Below, one piece after another: positions 22,245 to 34,539 of a DNA stretch of 64,000 bases. The notes beneath the pieces are model-generated. The model saw nothing but the letters and a program-made list of their open reading frames with translations. It searched no databases and was not told the origin of the DNA. Numbering within the stretch: the stretch's first letter is position 1; each line of letters begins with the position of its first letter. The DNA is from Voacanga thouarsii (lineage: Eukaryota; Streptophyta; Magnoliopsida; Gentianales; Apocynaceae), in contig JANUWF010001109.1 of NCBI GenBank assembly GCA_026120185.1, forward strand, positions 2,534,001 to 2,598,000. The letters are read 5' to 3'. A program made the position numbers and the translations under genes.

Positions 22245-22809
22245 AAAGAGTTTGGTATTAGAGCAATGATAGCTTTGATTCCTTTTTATGTGATTTGACA
22301 ACTCAATTAACACATAATATTCAAAATTATGAAGAGATTCTTGAGAGGTTTTGCCTTATTGTTCGTCTTTTGATCCAGACCAAACTAAATGATTAGTTCG
22401 CCCTTTGTTGAGTCTCTAAAATCCTAGGATAATCTGATTTGGTTTTTCTTCATTTAGATCTTAGAAGCTTTGTTCTTCTTTGGTTCTAATTTGAATTCCA
22501 ATTGAGTACCTATAGTTCTGCTTCCTTATTCTTGAATCCCTTTGTTGTTTCAAGGGTATTGGACGAATTTATAGTAGATCTTACTACTTTTCTTGTGGGT
22601 CCTTAAAGCTTTAATCTTCAAGGGTTTGTTAGAATGTAGGAAGATAGCTTGTATCTCTTTAGATACTAAATTTCTCTATTTTGGTTACTTTGAATTGTGC
22701 TGTGAGTTTGGGTCACTTAATCAATTTGTTCGCGAAGAAAAAAAAAAAAAACCACCCAAAGATTACATTAAAAGAGTTTGGTATTAAAGTAAGGATAGCT
22801 TTGATTCCA
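21763..22809 (+). repeat. 526-bp tandem duplication of LTR end plus primer site
   Basis: 21763-22288 and 22289 to about 22809 are direct copies. Each contains the 3' half of the LTR, the A-run, CCACCCAAAGAT, and the primer site GAGTTTGGTATTA followed by GATAGCTTTGATTCC. The element thus has two primer-site copies and 1.5 LTRs at its 5' end. Confidence 0.9.
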
Positions 22810-23670
22810 ATTAAAGGTTGCAATCAAGAAAACAACACAAAACAAGGTGAAGAAAAACATGGCAAATCCCATAGCTAAAAAAAATAGTTCAAAAAGGTCA
22901 AGAAATCTTTCATTTCTCTTGTATTTCTTGGGTGAAATTTGCTCTATGATGTCGGTATATCACCTGGGAACAAAATTTTCTTGCATTTGTGATGAATTTA
23001 GGCTTGTATGGGTATGAAAATTTTGCTATATCTTGAGTGACAAGATTGAAAATAAGATGTTTGATAAATGTTCTATGAGGGTACTTGTGGCTATAATTAA
23101 GAGTTATGACTTATTCACATTTCTTGGGATATGGGGTCTTGGTTTATCATGCTATTATTGAATATCATACTCATTGAGCTCATCTTTGTTATTCCTTACT
23201 TGTGATCATTTAGTTCTTTATAGCTCTACACACTAGTTGAATTTGTCTTTTTGTGTTGTCAATTCTTGTTTGTTTCTTATTTAAATTACTTTCTTAAGCT
23301 TCTAGTATTGTTCTTGTGATTTATTGAGTCGTCCATTTCTTGAATTTTTTGCTAAAAACTTATTTATTTGAGATGCTCAATAAGTATTTGTTAAAATTCT
23401 CCTAAGACCCCTAATTGGAAAATCCTTTAATTTTTGGTTGAATCACTTAGTTGGACTAGATCCTTAGCTATTGGGGAGACTTGGGATTGATTAAGAAGGC
23501 TTTGAGTGTTGAGAAAAAGGTAAGAGGGTAAGATTATCATCAAAAGAGCCAAAAAGAAAGTAAACACAAGCATGGAGTGATTATTCTTGAGAGTAAACAC
23601 GCAAGGGAGTGAAAGTGAGAGCCTATTTCTTTCCTTGCCATTTTCTTGTAGGTTACCATTCTAGCTAGGA

Positions 23671-23870
23671 TTGAGGAACAAGGGAGGAAGATCCAAGACT
23701 TGCGAAGAGATTTCACAAAGTTACAAACAAACCAAAGGTAAACTTCCATGGTTGCTCAAAGAAGGGGACAAGGGCTACAAAAAAGCCATAGGAGAAGGGA
23801 TGAAACTAATTATACACCCTCATTGTGTGTACAACAAGGTGAAAAATGGGATGAGCACTCCCTTGGAGGA
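23671..23870 (+). pseudogene. gypsy 5' gag leader fragment before solo LTR
   Basis: An open, Lys-rich stretch (KTCEEISQSYKQTKGKLPW) directly precedes the solo LTR. Gag sequence continues after it at 25680. The assignment to gag is by position, not by motif. Confidence 0.45.
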
Positions 23871-25679
23871 TGATGCATAAATTTTAGGTGTATAAAAATT
23901 ATTAAATTTAAATCCATTCCTTAGTTAAGTTTTAATTAAAACATTAATTCCAAATTACACATACGAGCAAGTATACTCATCGCAACTATAATATAGGGAA
24001 TTAATGAGTATCGATCCTCAAAGGAACAAGTACACACTAATTACTTTTCATTCATTGTTTAACCTATAAACTAGATTGATAAAGAAATAAAAATAAAAAC
24101 AACATATATATACAACTCATAAAGAAAAAAACATGTAATTAAATAGTTATTCTCAAACACATGATATGCATCATCTAATACTTATCACAACCAATTATTT
24201 TCTTAGCATCATAAAGAAATATAAAATAAAATTAAATCGTTTCTCAAGTTATGAATCCACTTATATAGACTCCACTTCTTTCTTAATCCATAGAATCACT
24301 ATCTCTTGATTAAATTATCATATTTTCCAATCGCACTAAAATAACCAAAAGATGCATCAAACTCGATTCCTTATAAATTATCCTTATACTCTAAGTGATA
24401 ATAAACATGAAATTAGACAATAACCATATGCTCTAGGAGAAATTAACTTATTTTTTATTCTTAGGTTCTCTAATCTTAACTTTGTTTCTCAAGTCTATTA
24501 AGATTTAATAAATATGAAATTAATGTAATGAACTTCTAATATCGTTTTTCAAGTCAATTAGAAGAAAACGCATCAATAACCAATGATAACAAGTAATCAA
24601 ATATTAAGAAAAATAATTAATTAATCAAAGATTAAATAAATTCAAAATCATAAATCTAAAAATAATATTCAAATACAATTAAAGAATTAAACTCATCATT
24701 GTTTAATAAAAAGAAAATAAAAGAAAGAGATAAATACTCATAGACAAGCTTTTTAATTTTCAATTAAAACTCTTCCCAAAATCAATGTTCCTTGAATAAT
24801 TTCTCTAGAGAAAATATTAATGATGCACTCTAAAAGATATGTCTAAATCTCCACATTGAGCACACTAATTACATACGTGAATAGCCTTATTTATAGGCTT
24901 TCAGATTTCTTATATGCTCAAAATACAAAAGAAGTAGTTTCTTATTAGGCTTCTAAAATTATTCACAAGATCCACTGCCTTAGTTTTACTGAAGCCGTTT
25001 CCTTTTCTATTGAATTCTTGTTGAAGTCGAAACCAAGCCACAAAGTCCAGCAATCGAGCCATGAAGCCACCGCCATTTCCTTTGAATTTGTTTTCTTCTA
25101 CTGAGCCATAAGCTTTGTCTGAAATGCATCTTTCTTTTGCTGTCGGCTCACCCGAGCCGACGAGAACCTAGCCACCGCTTTTTTCTTCTTCTCATTGAGC
25201 ACAGCTTCGCCGAGCCACCGAGCCCCCATTCTTCTTGTTACATCCTCCCCATGATGCTTATTTTGTCCTTTTCCTTTTACTTGTTTTTCTGTTGTTCAAT
25301 GTTCTAGTGACTGATTTTTCTTTTTCCTTTTTGTTTTTTGTTGAGCCGCGAGCCGCAGCTTCCATAAGCCTTCCATGGATTCAATTAATCCTTTCCAAGA
25401 TTGCATTTGTCATTTTATTTTCTTCTTCCAATTCCTCTATTTCACTTTTACTTTTTTTCGTTTTGCTCTATTTTATCTCTAGACTTGGCTTGGTGCTGGG
25501 TCTGCATTGAAAAATTATCCAATTAGCTTTAAATTCACCTATTTTTATATAAAATCACAGAAAAATATTTTTATAAGTGCAATATCTAATAGGAAGAAAT
25601 ATGACTAGTTATTGCATTAAAAGTATCAAAAAATATACTCAAATAATTAGAAAAATATATGTAAATTTAGGCCCTATCA
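23871..25679 (-). mobile_element. Solo LTR in gypsy gag
   Basis: On minus it starts TGATAGGGCC and ends TATGCATCA. It is flanked by GAGGA (23866-23870) and GAGAA (25680-25684), a 5-bp TSD with one transition. The opening 150 bp match 48191-49598 on the plus strand, so both belong to one LTR family. No internal retrotransposon sequence is left, so it arose by LTR-LTR recombination. The clade is not certain; the 3' part, with GATACT..ACTATAC-like sequence, recalls Tat/Athila LTRs. Confidence 0.8.
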
Positions 25680-25684
25680 GAGAA

Positions 25685-26880
25685 TTCCAACAAGCTCTCA
25701 TAATAGGAAGGATATATGGCATGAGAGGAGGAAGAGGTAGGGTGTAAGGAAGGAATGGTGAAAATAATCTAAGAGGATTAGAAAGAAATTTTGAAGGAGT
25801 TGATGAATGGAATGAAAGGGAACATGGAGATGTCTATGGGAAACAAAATAGAAGATAGGGTAATAAACGAGGTAGGAGAAAGGGAAATGAAGAAGAGAAA
25901 GAGTTGAACCATATTAAAATAGAAGTGCCAACATTCTATGGAAATAGTGATTCTGAATCCTATTTTGAGTGGGAGAGCAAGATGAAAATAATCTTTGAAT
26001 GCCATATCTATAGTGAAAAATCAAAGGCCAGGTTAGCTATTTTGGAATTTTCGAAGTATGCCTTGGTGTGGTGGGAGCAAATTAGTACTCAATGAAGACA
26101 AATAGGAGTGGAACCCTTTACCACTTGGAACTTATTAAAAGATATGATGAGAGCTAGATTTGTTTCTCACCACTATTATAATGACCTCTACCAAAGGCGT
26201 CAATCCCTAAAGTAAGGGAATAAGAGTGTGGAGGATTATCATAAGGACATGGAAATGATATTGATGAGGACTCATATCAATAAGGACCCTAGGGCAACAA
26301 GGGCTAGATTTCTGAGATGATTGAATAGGGAGATAGCTAATTTGGTGGAGTTGCATTCTTATGAGAGTTTGGAAGACATGGTTCATGTGGCTATAAAGAT
26401 TGAAAGGCAACTAAAGAGGAGAACCTTTGCTAAACCTACATCCCAAAACCTAAACACTTATAACAAAATGCCATTTAAGATGGATAACTCCCCTAAGCCA
26501 TTCTAAAGGGATGTCAACAAGCCAAGGGAATGATGGAAACTAAAAGAAGATTAAAAACCAAGGAAAGATTGGAAACCTACGGAAGGTTGGAACAAGAATA
26601 AAGGGAAGGCCATAGAAAGACCATAACAGAATAGAGACATCAAATGCTTTAGGTGTTTTGGCTATGGACACATCGCCCATGCGTGTTTTAGCAAGAGAAT
26701 TATATATACTAACCCCTATGGAGAAGTCTCTACCGAAGAGAAGGATGAAAGAGAAAGGCACTATAGGAGACAAGAAGAAAATGAGAATAAGAAGAGTGAT
26801 GAAGGGGAAATTGTTAGTCAAGAGTATACCTTAATTGGAGTTAGAAGAAGAGCCTTGAATTTTCAAACTATTGAGGATCA
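25685..26880 (+). pseudogene. gypsy gag
   Basis: The retrotransposon Gag domain reads VPTFYGNSDSESYFEWESKM, then KARLAILEFSKYALVWWEQI, YNDLYQRRQSLK and VEDYHKDMEMI, the usual capsid blocks of gypsy. An intact CCHC knuckle, CFRCFGYGHIAHAC, is at 26645-26686. Stops occur at about 26093 and 26320 and in the run-up to the knuckle. Confidence 0.87.
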
Positions 26881-28320
26881 CGATTATTAACAAAAAGAAA
26901 ATATATTCTACATAAGGTGTCTAATTAACAAAACCTCTTGTAGTATCATTGTAGATAGTGGGAGCTTCATCAATATGATTAGTGCATATTTGATTGATGA
27001 ATTGGGCATGAAGTGGATTAAACATCTAAAACCTTACAAGTTACAATGATTGAATAAACAAACAAGTCTTAGTGTATTTTGACATGGGAAACTACAATGA
27101 TGATGCACTATGCGATGTGGTACCAATGCAAGCAGGCTATTTGCTATTGGGGAGGCCTTGGTAATATGACCGGAATGTGAAGTATGATAGTTGAAGGAAC
27201 CCTACTCCCTTCTCAAAGAAGGGTTTAAATTTACTATTACTCCTAAGTAAGGTGAATAAATATCAAAGAACCATGAGAGAAAGAGAGAAGAAAAAGGGAG
27301 TACAAGATGCCAAACAAAAACAAGAGTTGGAGAGGAAAGAACAAGAAAGAAAAGAAAAAGAGTTGAGACAGAGAATGGAAAAACAATTGCTTTTGACTAT
27401 CAAGGATGGAAGTGAGTAAGAACAAGAAAGGGGAGGTAAAAATAGAATAAACTACTTTGCAAAAGAAAGTAAGGTCATACAGATGATGGACGCTAAGGAA
27501 CTGATTATTCTTTTTGTTTGCAATGGTTCTTATGTTTCTACTAATGACTCTACTTTGTTTTTACCTAATGAAATTGCAGTTATTCTTTAAGAATTTGAAT
27601 ATGTTTTCCCAAAAGAGGTGCCCGGAAGAATACCATCCATAAGAGACATTGAGCATTAAATAGATTTTGTATTCGGAGCCATCATTCCCAACCATCTGAG
27701 AGGCTAAAGAGTTACAAAAGCAAGTGGATTGCTTGGGAAGGGACATGTGAGAGAGAGCCTAAGTTCATGTATAGTTCCAGTTCTATTGGTATCTAAGAAG
27801 GATGGGACATGATACATGTGTGTGGATTGTTGTATCATCAACAATATTACGATTAAGTATCGCTATCCTATTTTTAGGCTAGATGATCGATCTGATGAGT
27901 TGTTAGGTGCATGCATCTTCTCTAAAATTGATTTAATGTAGGGTTATCACAAAATTAAAATTATAGAAGATAATGAATGAAAAACGGTCTTTAAAACTAA
28001 GCAAGGGGTTGTATAAGTGGTCTGTTATGCCTTTTAGGTTATCAAATGCTTCAAGTACTTTTATGCTTTTAATGCATCATGTTTTAAGAAAATTCATTGG
28101 AAAATTTATTGTTGTGTACTTTGATGATATATTGATATATAACAAGTCTTATGTGGATCATTTGAGTCACCTTCAATATGTGCTTATTGCTCTTCGAAGG
28201 GAGAGATTGTATACTAATTTGGAAAATTACTATTTTTATTTGGAGAGGGTTACATTTTTTAGGTATGTTGTGAGTACCAAGGGAATTAAGATTGATGAGA
28301 AAAAAGTTAAAGCTATCTAA
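26881..28320 (+). pseudogene. gypsy protease and reverse transcriptase
   Basis: Protease reads CSIIVDSGSFINMISAYLID near 26935-27000 (family VDSGSxxN). RT follows from about 27590 with [20 protein letters not shown], SVMPFRLSNASSTFM and an intact catalytic VVYFDDILIYNKS (about 28110-28145). Only 27973-28320 is a continuous frame. A stop after KIDLM and others upstream break the polyprotein. Confidence 0.88.
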
Positions 28321-28812
28321 GATTAGCCTACCCCTACCATCATTATCCAAGTTTGTAGTTTCCATGGGTTAGCTAGTTTTTATAGGAGGTTCATACAAAA
28401 ATTCAGCTCTATAGTGGCCTCTCTAACAGAAGTAGTGAAGAAAAAAGTGGGATTTAGGTGGGTGGAAGTCCAAGAAAAAGTATTCCAAGCCCTCAAAGAC
28501 CAATTAAGCCAAGTTTCAATTCTCATCATATTTAACTTTGACAAGGTATTTGAGATATAGCGTGATATAAGTGGGGTAGGAATAGGTGCAATTTTGACCC
28601 AAAATTGAAAGCCCATTGTTTACTTTAGTGAGAAATTATCCGAGACAGCCCTCAATTACTCTACTTATGACAAAGAACTCTTTGTTTTGGTTAGGACCCT
28701 AGAGTACTGGCAATACTATCTTTTACTAAAAGAGTTTGTAATTCATACCGACCATAAAACCCTTAAACACCTCATAAGCCAACAAAATTTGAACAAGAGA
28801 CATGTAAGGTGA
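28321..28812 (+). pseudogene. gypsy RNase H
   Basis: ASFYRRFIQKFSSIVA connects RT to RNase H. Then RDISGVGIGAILTQN and [20 protein letters not shown] appear, with [20 protein letters not shown] at the end. These are the standard gypsy RNase H blocks, broken by a few stops. Confidence 0.87.
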
Positions 28813-30276
28813 ATGAAGTCTATTGGGATATTTTCTTATGTCATTCAATACAGAAAGGGTAAAGAGAATGTAGTTGTGGATACACTATCTCAAAGGTACA
28901 TACTTTTAAATTCTTTAGAAGCTAAACTTCTTAAGTTTAAATTGGTGAAAGAATTATATGACAATGATGAGGAGTTTGGGGATATTTTTTGTACTTTTGA
29001 GAAGTCCGCTTTTACCAAATACTTTAGGCAAGATGATTACTTATTTAGAGAGACAAGGCTTTGTATGTCCAAGGGGTCTATTTGGGAATTGCTAGTTAAT
29101 GAGGCCTATAATAGGGGATTAATAGGACAATTTGGTACTGCAAAAATATTAGGCATCTTTAAGGAACATTTCTTTTGGCAAAAAATGAGGAGGGATGTGG
29201 AGAAACATTATTCTCAATGCATAATTTATAGAAGGGCCAAATCTAAATCGTTCTCTCATGACTTGTACACTCTTTTGCCCACCTTAAATGCTCTATGGTT
29301 TAATATTTCAATGGACTTCATTTTGGGTTTAACTAGAGCCAAGGGGGAGAAGGATTCTATATTTGTCATTGTTGATCATTTCTCCAAGATAGCTCATTTT
29401 GTGACTTGTTCCAAGACTAATGATACTTCCCATATTACAGATTTATTCTTCAAAAAAGTGGTGAGAATGCATGGGATCCCAAAGACTATTCTTTTGGATA
29501 TGGATAGTAAGTTCATTAGTCATTTTTAGAGAGTCTTATGCAACAAACTTAGCACAAATTTTTTGTTTTCCACAGCCTACCACTATCAAAAAAATGGACA
29601 AATAAAAAGGGTGAACCCGACACTCACTCAACTCTTAAGGACTATTATCAAGAAGAACTTAAAGAATTGGAAAGAGTGTTTACTACACATTGAGTTTGCA
29701 TATAATAGGACTATTCATTTTACTACTTCCTATTCTTCATTTGAAATTGTATATGGTTTTAATCCTCTAACTCTTTTGGATTTGATTCCTTTATCTGTAG
29801 ATGCACGAATGAACCTTGATAAAGTCAAGAAGGTAGAATTGGTGAAGACTCTCCATGAAAAGGTCAAGGCTACTATTGAGAGGCACAACAAAGAGCTCGC
29901 CTTCAAACGCAATCAAGGAAGGAAAAATGTATCATTCAAGCCTGGAGATTGGGTATGGGTGCACCTCCGCAAAGAGAGGTTTCCAACTAAAAAAAAAAAA
30001 AAAAGCTAGTTGGATCTAAGAGAAGATGGTTCCTTTCAAGTTCTTGCCAGAGTTGGAGATAACGCCTATAAAATAGATTTACCTGATGAGTATCACGTTA
30101 GCGCCACTTTCAATATTAGTGATCTTTCTCTTTTTGATGTAGATGATGGAGTTGATTTGAAGATGAATCCTTTCCAAGATAGGGGAGATGATGAAACTCC
30201 GCTTCATTATGAAGGACAAGCACAAGAAGGGAGAGATACGACACAAGGACCAATGACGAGAGTGAGGATAAAGTGA
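28813..30276 (+). pseudogene. gypsy integrase and C-terminal tail reaching into the 3' LTR
   Basis: 28813-29529 has the zinc-finger region (FGTAKILGIFKEHFFWQKM; one His is Gln and one Cys is Tyr) and the core FNISMDFILGLTRAKG, IFVIVDHFSKIAHF and ILLDMDSKF. A stop at 29527-29529 sits where Trp is usual. In 29563-30009 the block NGQIKRVNPTLTQLLR has Lys where the catalytic Glu is expected (family GQTEVVN). An A-run at 29989-30003 shifts the frame. Then GSFQVLARVGDNAYKIDLP and FNISDLSLFDVDD are read from 30010, ending in GPMTRVRIK at 30276, inside the LTR. It is inactive. Confidence 0.9.
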
Positions 30277-31228
30277 TTACGAAAATGACTCCAAGCATTC
30301 ATGAAACCCCATTTAAATATGGAAGCTTCTTGGGGAGCAATTAATGACTTAAAGGAGCTTAATGTGCTAACAATTGATGGAGAATATCAAGAGAAGGCTA
30401 AAGAAGATGGGAAGGAAGCCAAGGAGATTGAACAAGGTTGAGCGCGCTTGGAATTGAGCGCCATCGTCTAAATAGCAAGCAACCAGAACTAGCTGCATTG
30501 GTATATATGGTGCCAACCGTGTTTTGGATGAAAGTCCTCTGCGAACAGTGTCCAGCCGGAGCCAACTCAAGTGGCATAGCCGACACTGGCTCATTTCAGG
30601 ACCCAATCCCCTGTTTATGTGTTTTAATGTTGTCTCTGGCTTATTTCTACTTTTAATACTTTGTAATGACCTTTTTTTTTACTCAAATTTATCTTAGGAC
30701 CTTATTAAACTAATTGTTAGGGTTGGGATTGTAATGTAAATACCCCTTTATGTGATTCAACAACTAAATCAACACATAATATTCAAAATCATGAAGAGAG
30801 TCTCGAGAGGTTTTGCCACTTTATTCATCTTTTAATCTAGACCAAACTAAGGGATTAGTTTGCCTTTTGTTGAGTCTCTAAAATCTTAGGATAATCTGAT
30901 TTAGTTTTCTTCATTTGGGATTTAGAAGTTTTGTTCTTCTTTAGTTCTAATTTGAATTCGAATTGGGAGAATCTATAGTGTTCTACTTCCTTGTTCTTGA
31001 ATCTTTTTGTTGTTTCAAGGGTATTGGGTGAATCTATAGTAGATTTTACTACTTTTCTTGTGGGTTTTTGAAGGTTTGATATTTGTAGAAAAATAGCTTA
31101 TATCTCTTTAAACACTAAATTTCTCTGTTTTGGCTACTTTGAATTGTGCTATAAGTTTGGGTTACTTAATCACTTTATTCACCAAGGAAAAAGAAAAAGA
31201 AAAAAAAAACCACCCAAAGATCATATCA
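30189..31228 (+). repeat. 3' LTR of the gypsy element
   Basis: It starts TGATGAAACTCCGCTTC right after the polypurine tract and ends GATCATATCA before the TSD ATAAC. It aligns throughout with 21213-22244. Confidence 0.9.
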
Positions 31229-31233
31229 ATAAC

Positions 31234-31420
31234 CTATTCCTGCCTTGAATGTATGCAATTTAGGAGTAAGAGTGCAATAATTACACTTAACTTTCACTTC
31301 ATTGGACGGTATTATTGTAATGGTGAAATACTTAGTAAACATATCAATTTCTCTTTTCACACTTTCTTTGTTGTAGTCTTAGTTTTGTTTTCAATTTGTA
31401 CTTCACTTAGGCATTGAAAT
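31234..31420 (-). pseudogene. hAT BED-finger fragment (separated from 19919-21207)
   Basis: On minus the frame reads EIDMFTKYFTIT, then EVKVKCNYCTLTPKLHTFKA, like the N-terminal BED zinc finger (xVKCNYC) of hAT transposases. Removing the gypsy element and one TSD copy joins it to LKSHHAQEF at 21150-21180, where the finger's His pair would be. The similarity is short, so the call is moderate. Confidence 0.6.
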
Positions 31421-32929
31421 TTTTTTTAGTATCAATGTAAGGTTGTTATTGTTGATTCAACTTTATCATCTTTAACTTCCATCAATTGGTTAGTTCTCAG
31501 AGGAGAAAATGTTGCCAGAAAAAAAAGAATCAAAACTGGAGGTGGGTTAATAACCAAATAGAGTAGTAAAAATCTCCAATTAGAAATTTGGATTATAACT
31601 AGTACTCATTTTTTCTTTAGACTTACCTCCACTTGATTGTCAAGAAAAGTGAGGTGTAAAAGTAAGCATAATCCTCATTTTCAAAATCTAATATTTGGTT
31701 CACTATTTATAGTCTGTGAAAGGAATCTAATTCCTTAGATTTGGAAAAATAAATATAGAATATTGAAAAAATGAATCCTTCTTGGGATATGGTATTGTGA
31801 TTTCTTTTCCAAGGATTGTAATAATAAATGATAAAAAAATTTACAACCAAAGATCAATAAGAAAATTTATTCTAATCTACATCATTTACTTTATCTTTTA
31901 CATTTTTCCTTACTGATTCTTTTCCCTCACACCTCCCCCAACATAGTAGTGTATTAAAAAATTCTTTATTCTTAATTATAATAATTTTTTAAAAAAAATT
32001 AAAAGGCTAAAGTAATTGTAAAATTTTAATTTAAAAATTATATCATGATTGAATTAATTACATGAGAAGAAAATCCATTGAATTTTCTATAGATATTTTA
32101 ATTTGATAATAATCAAATGTTATGTTTATCAAATATTAGAATTTGAACTCAACTTAAAAAATAATTGAAATTTTGAATAAAATAAAATAAAATATATATT
32201 TAAATATGTGAAAAATAGTATTTATATGATTTTTATTTATTATAACTATTTAAAAAAATAATTTATAATTAAATTTATAACAATATGAAAGATATTTAAA
32301 AATAATTTTAAATTTTTTATACGTATAGTGTTTTATTCTAAAGTATTAAAAAATATTTTATATTACTTTTCTTTAATATTTTTTCAACATTCCAAATAGA
32401 GGAATGTAATCTATCCAGAATTATATTCTGTGGATTCACTTTCCTAATATTTAGATTCCGTAACATTGCTTTCCTGTACGCCAATCAAACAATGCCTTAG
32501 AGCTAGTTAGATTAGACATTTTTTTCCAAGAAGCTAGCAAATTGAATATAACAACAATATGTTATAAATTGAAAATTGAGAATTCAGAGAATTGAGAGAA
32601 AGACTCGAGAGAGTTAAGAAAGAATTGAGAGAAGTGTAAACAGGAGAGGAAAATAAGAGACATATTTATCGAGGCAGGAAGAAGAAAAAAAAAAGGGTCG
32701 TTGCATGCAACAGTTCAATTATAAACAACCATCATAGTGGGCTAGTGAACTTGGAGGTGCCAACTACATGATATTAATATATTATAATAACAATAGAAAC
32801 TATTTATGCAATTAATATGTTAATGATAGATAAAATTTTTATAAAAATATAAATTCTAAAAATAAAAGTATGAGAAAAATAAGAAAATAAAATACATAAA
32901 ATAAAACATTTACCTAGTATTGTGAACGC
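31421..32929. other. AT-rich, no gene seen
   Basis: Non-coding. A C-rich CACACCTCCCCCAACA (about 31930) could be an LTR end but no partner was found. A purine-rich, GAGA-type stretch lies at 32580-32700. Confidence 0.55.
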
Positions 32930-34300
32930 TGTTCCTTTATAGAAATAAAATATTTAAGAATAACATCCGAGCTAAAAGTCTCAACAATTTCTCTTTCAAT
33001 GTTAACAACCAAGTTATTTACAAGAAACTCATATTCCATCTTGTTCCGTAATCTTATTTTCACAATCTTCATGCCGAAAATGCTCGCTTACTAGTTGACG
33101 TAGATACTGGAAGAGTTAAAACAAGCCTGACCAATCTGTCAAGGTTATAATATATTTTTTATTTTCTTGTTTTTGTCAAAACAACATATAGCTGTGATAA
33201 AGAAGACAAAATTTACAATTTCACATCATTGTGCATATCATACTCAAAATGCTTCAATTGAAATTTCAAAGTTAGCCTATCATGATCAATAAAATCAAGA
33301 GGATAATATTTTTCTATTAGAGTGCATACATCATCAATATTGAAAGATTTATACTCTTCTTTGGATCTAATACAATGCTAAGTGTCAAACGATCCATTGC
33401 CTTTGCACTAAACCTAGTGTTTAACTCTTGCAACTAAAAATCAATTACTTCATTGAATATGTCAAAATGATAATGGTGCTCCACAGTGATTTGATTTTGT
33501 TTTTGTTGACGCCGACCTTCACAATATTGAGCATTTAGATCAGGAACACTCAAATCATATTTTTCACAAAATGTTAACCCATTCTTAATTAAACTATTCA
33601 AACCATCTTCTTTCAACTTTTGGGTGTAAATAGATAATATGTAGGATCCAAAGAAAAAGAAATATGATATATTGTGAGTAGGTGACAGTTCTCGGGAAAC
33701 AAAAATTATATAAAATAATAATATATTTAAATTAAAGTGAAATTTTAGTTTGAAATGAGAATATGGTCTTAAGTGGACAAGGATTTTCATAATTTATTCC
33801 AAACTAAAATTTTATTTTAATTCAAGTATATTATTATTTTATATATTTTCATTTTTTACAAAATGTCATATACTCACACTACATCATATTTTCTCTCTTT
33901 GAGCCCCACTTAACTCTATATATTTCTTAATTCTGTATTATACTCAAATAAATTCATTTCAAAACAATTCCTATCCATTTACACCCCATGAACATCTTAG
34001 TGCTTGAAAAAAAAAAAAAATGCATAGCATTCATAATGTCTTGAGATTTTTGTTGTAAAGTTTGGCATAACATATTAGTAACACCCATGGGTTCTTTCAT
34101 CAAGTACAAAATAAAAATGAATTCAAATAATTGAATAAACTTCAATGCAGCATTGGTATCACCTCTTTGAGAATAAGTGGAACCTTCTTTTTTAATAATT
34201 TCAAGCATTGAAATAGTTGAGTCAAACAATGTTATAAGGCTAGATATAGAATATAAGTGAGAACTCCAACGCGTATCTAAAAGTTCCCTCCAAAAATGAA
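32930..34300 (-). pseudogene. hAT transposase relic, DUF4371 / zf-MYM type
   Basis: Read on minus from the right: DTRWSSHLYSISSLITLFDS, then FEFIFILYLMKEPMGVTNML, SQDIMNAM, LNSLIKNGLTFCEKYDLSVP and VEHHYHFDIFNEVIDF, the order known for plant DUF4371-containing hAT transposases. It ends in the hAT dimerisation block LVRLVLTLPVSTSTSKRAFS (about 33080-33150) and, after a 1-nt shift, RLRNKMEYEFLVNNLVV. A MITE (33622-33987) splits it after the NAM...SSTKMF part. Stops and shifts make it a pseudogene. Confidence 0.88.
33622..33987. mobile_element. MITE, 366 bp, long inverted repeat
   Basis: The ends read GGGTGTAAATAGATA and, inverted, GGGGTGTAAATGGATA. The two arms pair along most of their length (for example GAAATATGATATATTGTGAG with the inverted right arm), around a loop near 33770. 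It interrupts the hAT frame between SSTKMF and QKLKEDG. No clear TSD; superfamily open. Confidence 0.75.
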
Positions 34301-34539
34301 AAAATGAAGGTAAAAATTAAATTAGTATGTTTTTATTAACTTTATATTTAAGATAAATTAATTTATTTTAACAACTCTAAAATATTTTATTGGTAAGTAA
34401 AATAAATAGATAAAAAATACTAATATTATAATTTTAAATTTCAAATTGGAATTATTAAAATATATTTTTTAGAGTCTTTTTTTTTATTTATAGAAAGTCT
34501 ATATTAAAATAAATTAACAATTTTTATTGGGGGAGCCAA

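Larger units (their letters stand above)
21213..31228 (+). mobile_element. Ty3/gypsy chromovirus, CRM-like, inserted in a hAT relic
   Basis: It is 10.0 kb with LTRs at 21213-22244 and 30189-31228 and an exact 5-bp TSD ATAAC. The primer site TTTGGTATTAGAGC follows the 5' LTR. Polypurine GATAGGGGAGA abuts the 3' LTR. The order is gag, protease, RT, RNase H, integrase (gypsy). Both LTRs begin TGATG, and the pol frame continues into the 3' LTR to 30276. Both traits are described for plant CRM-clade elements, so that clade is my inference. It is interrupted by a solo LTR at 23871-25679 and carries a 526-bp duplication of LTR plus primer site at its left end. Several stops make it defective. Confidence 0.92.

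Noticed and set aside
32580..32700. GAGA-rich stretch as a regulatory element
   Set aside because: No gene nearby to regulate. More likely simple purine-rich sequence.
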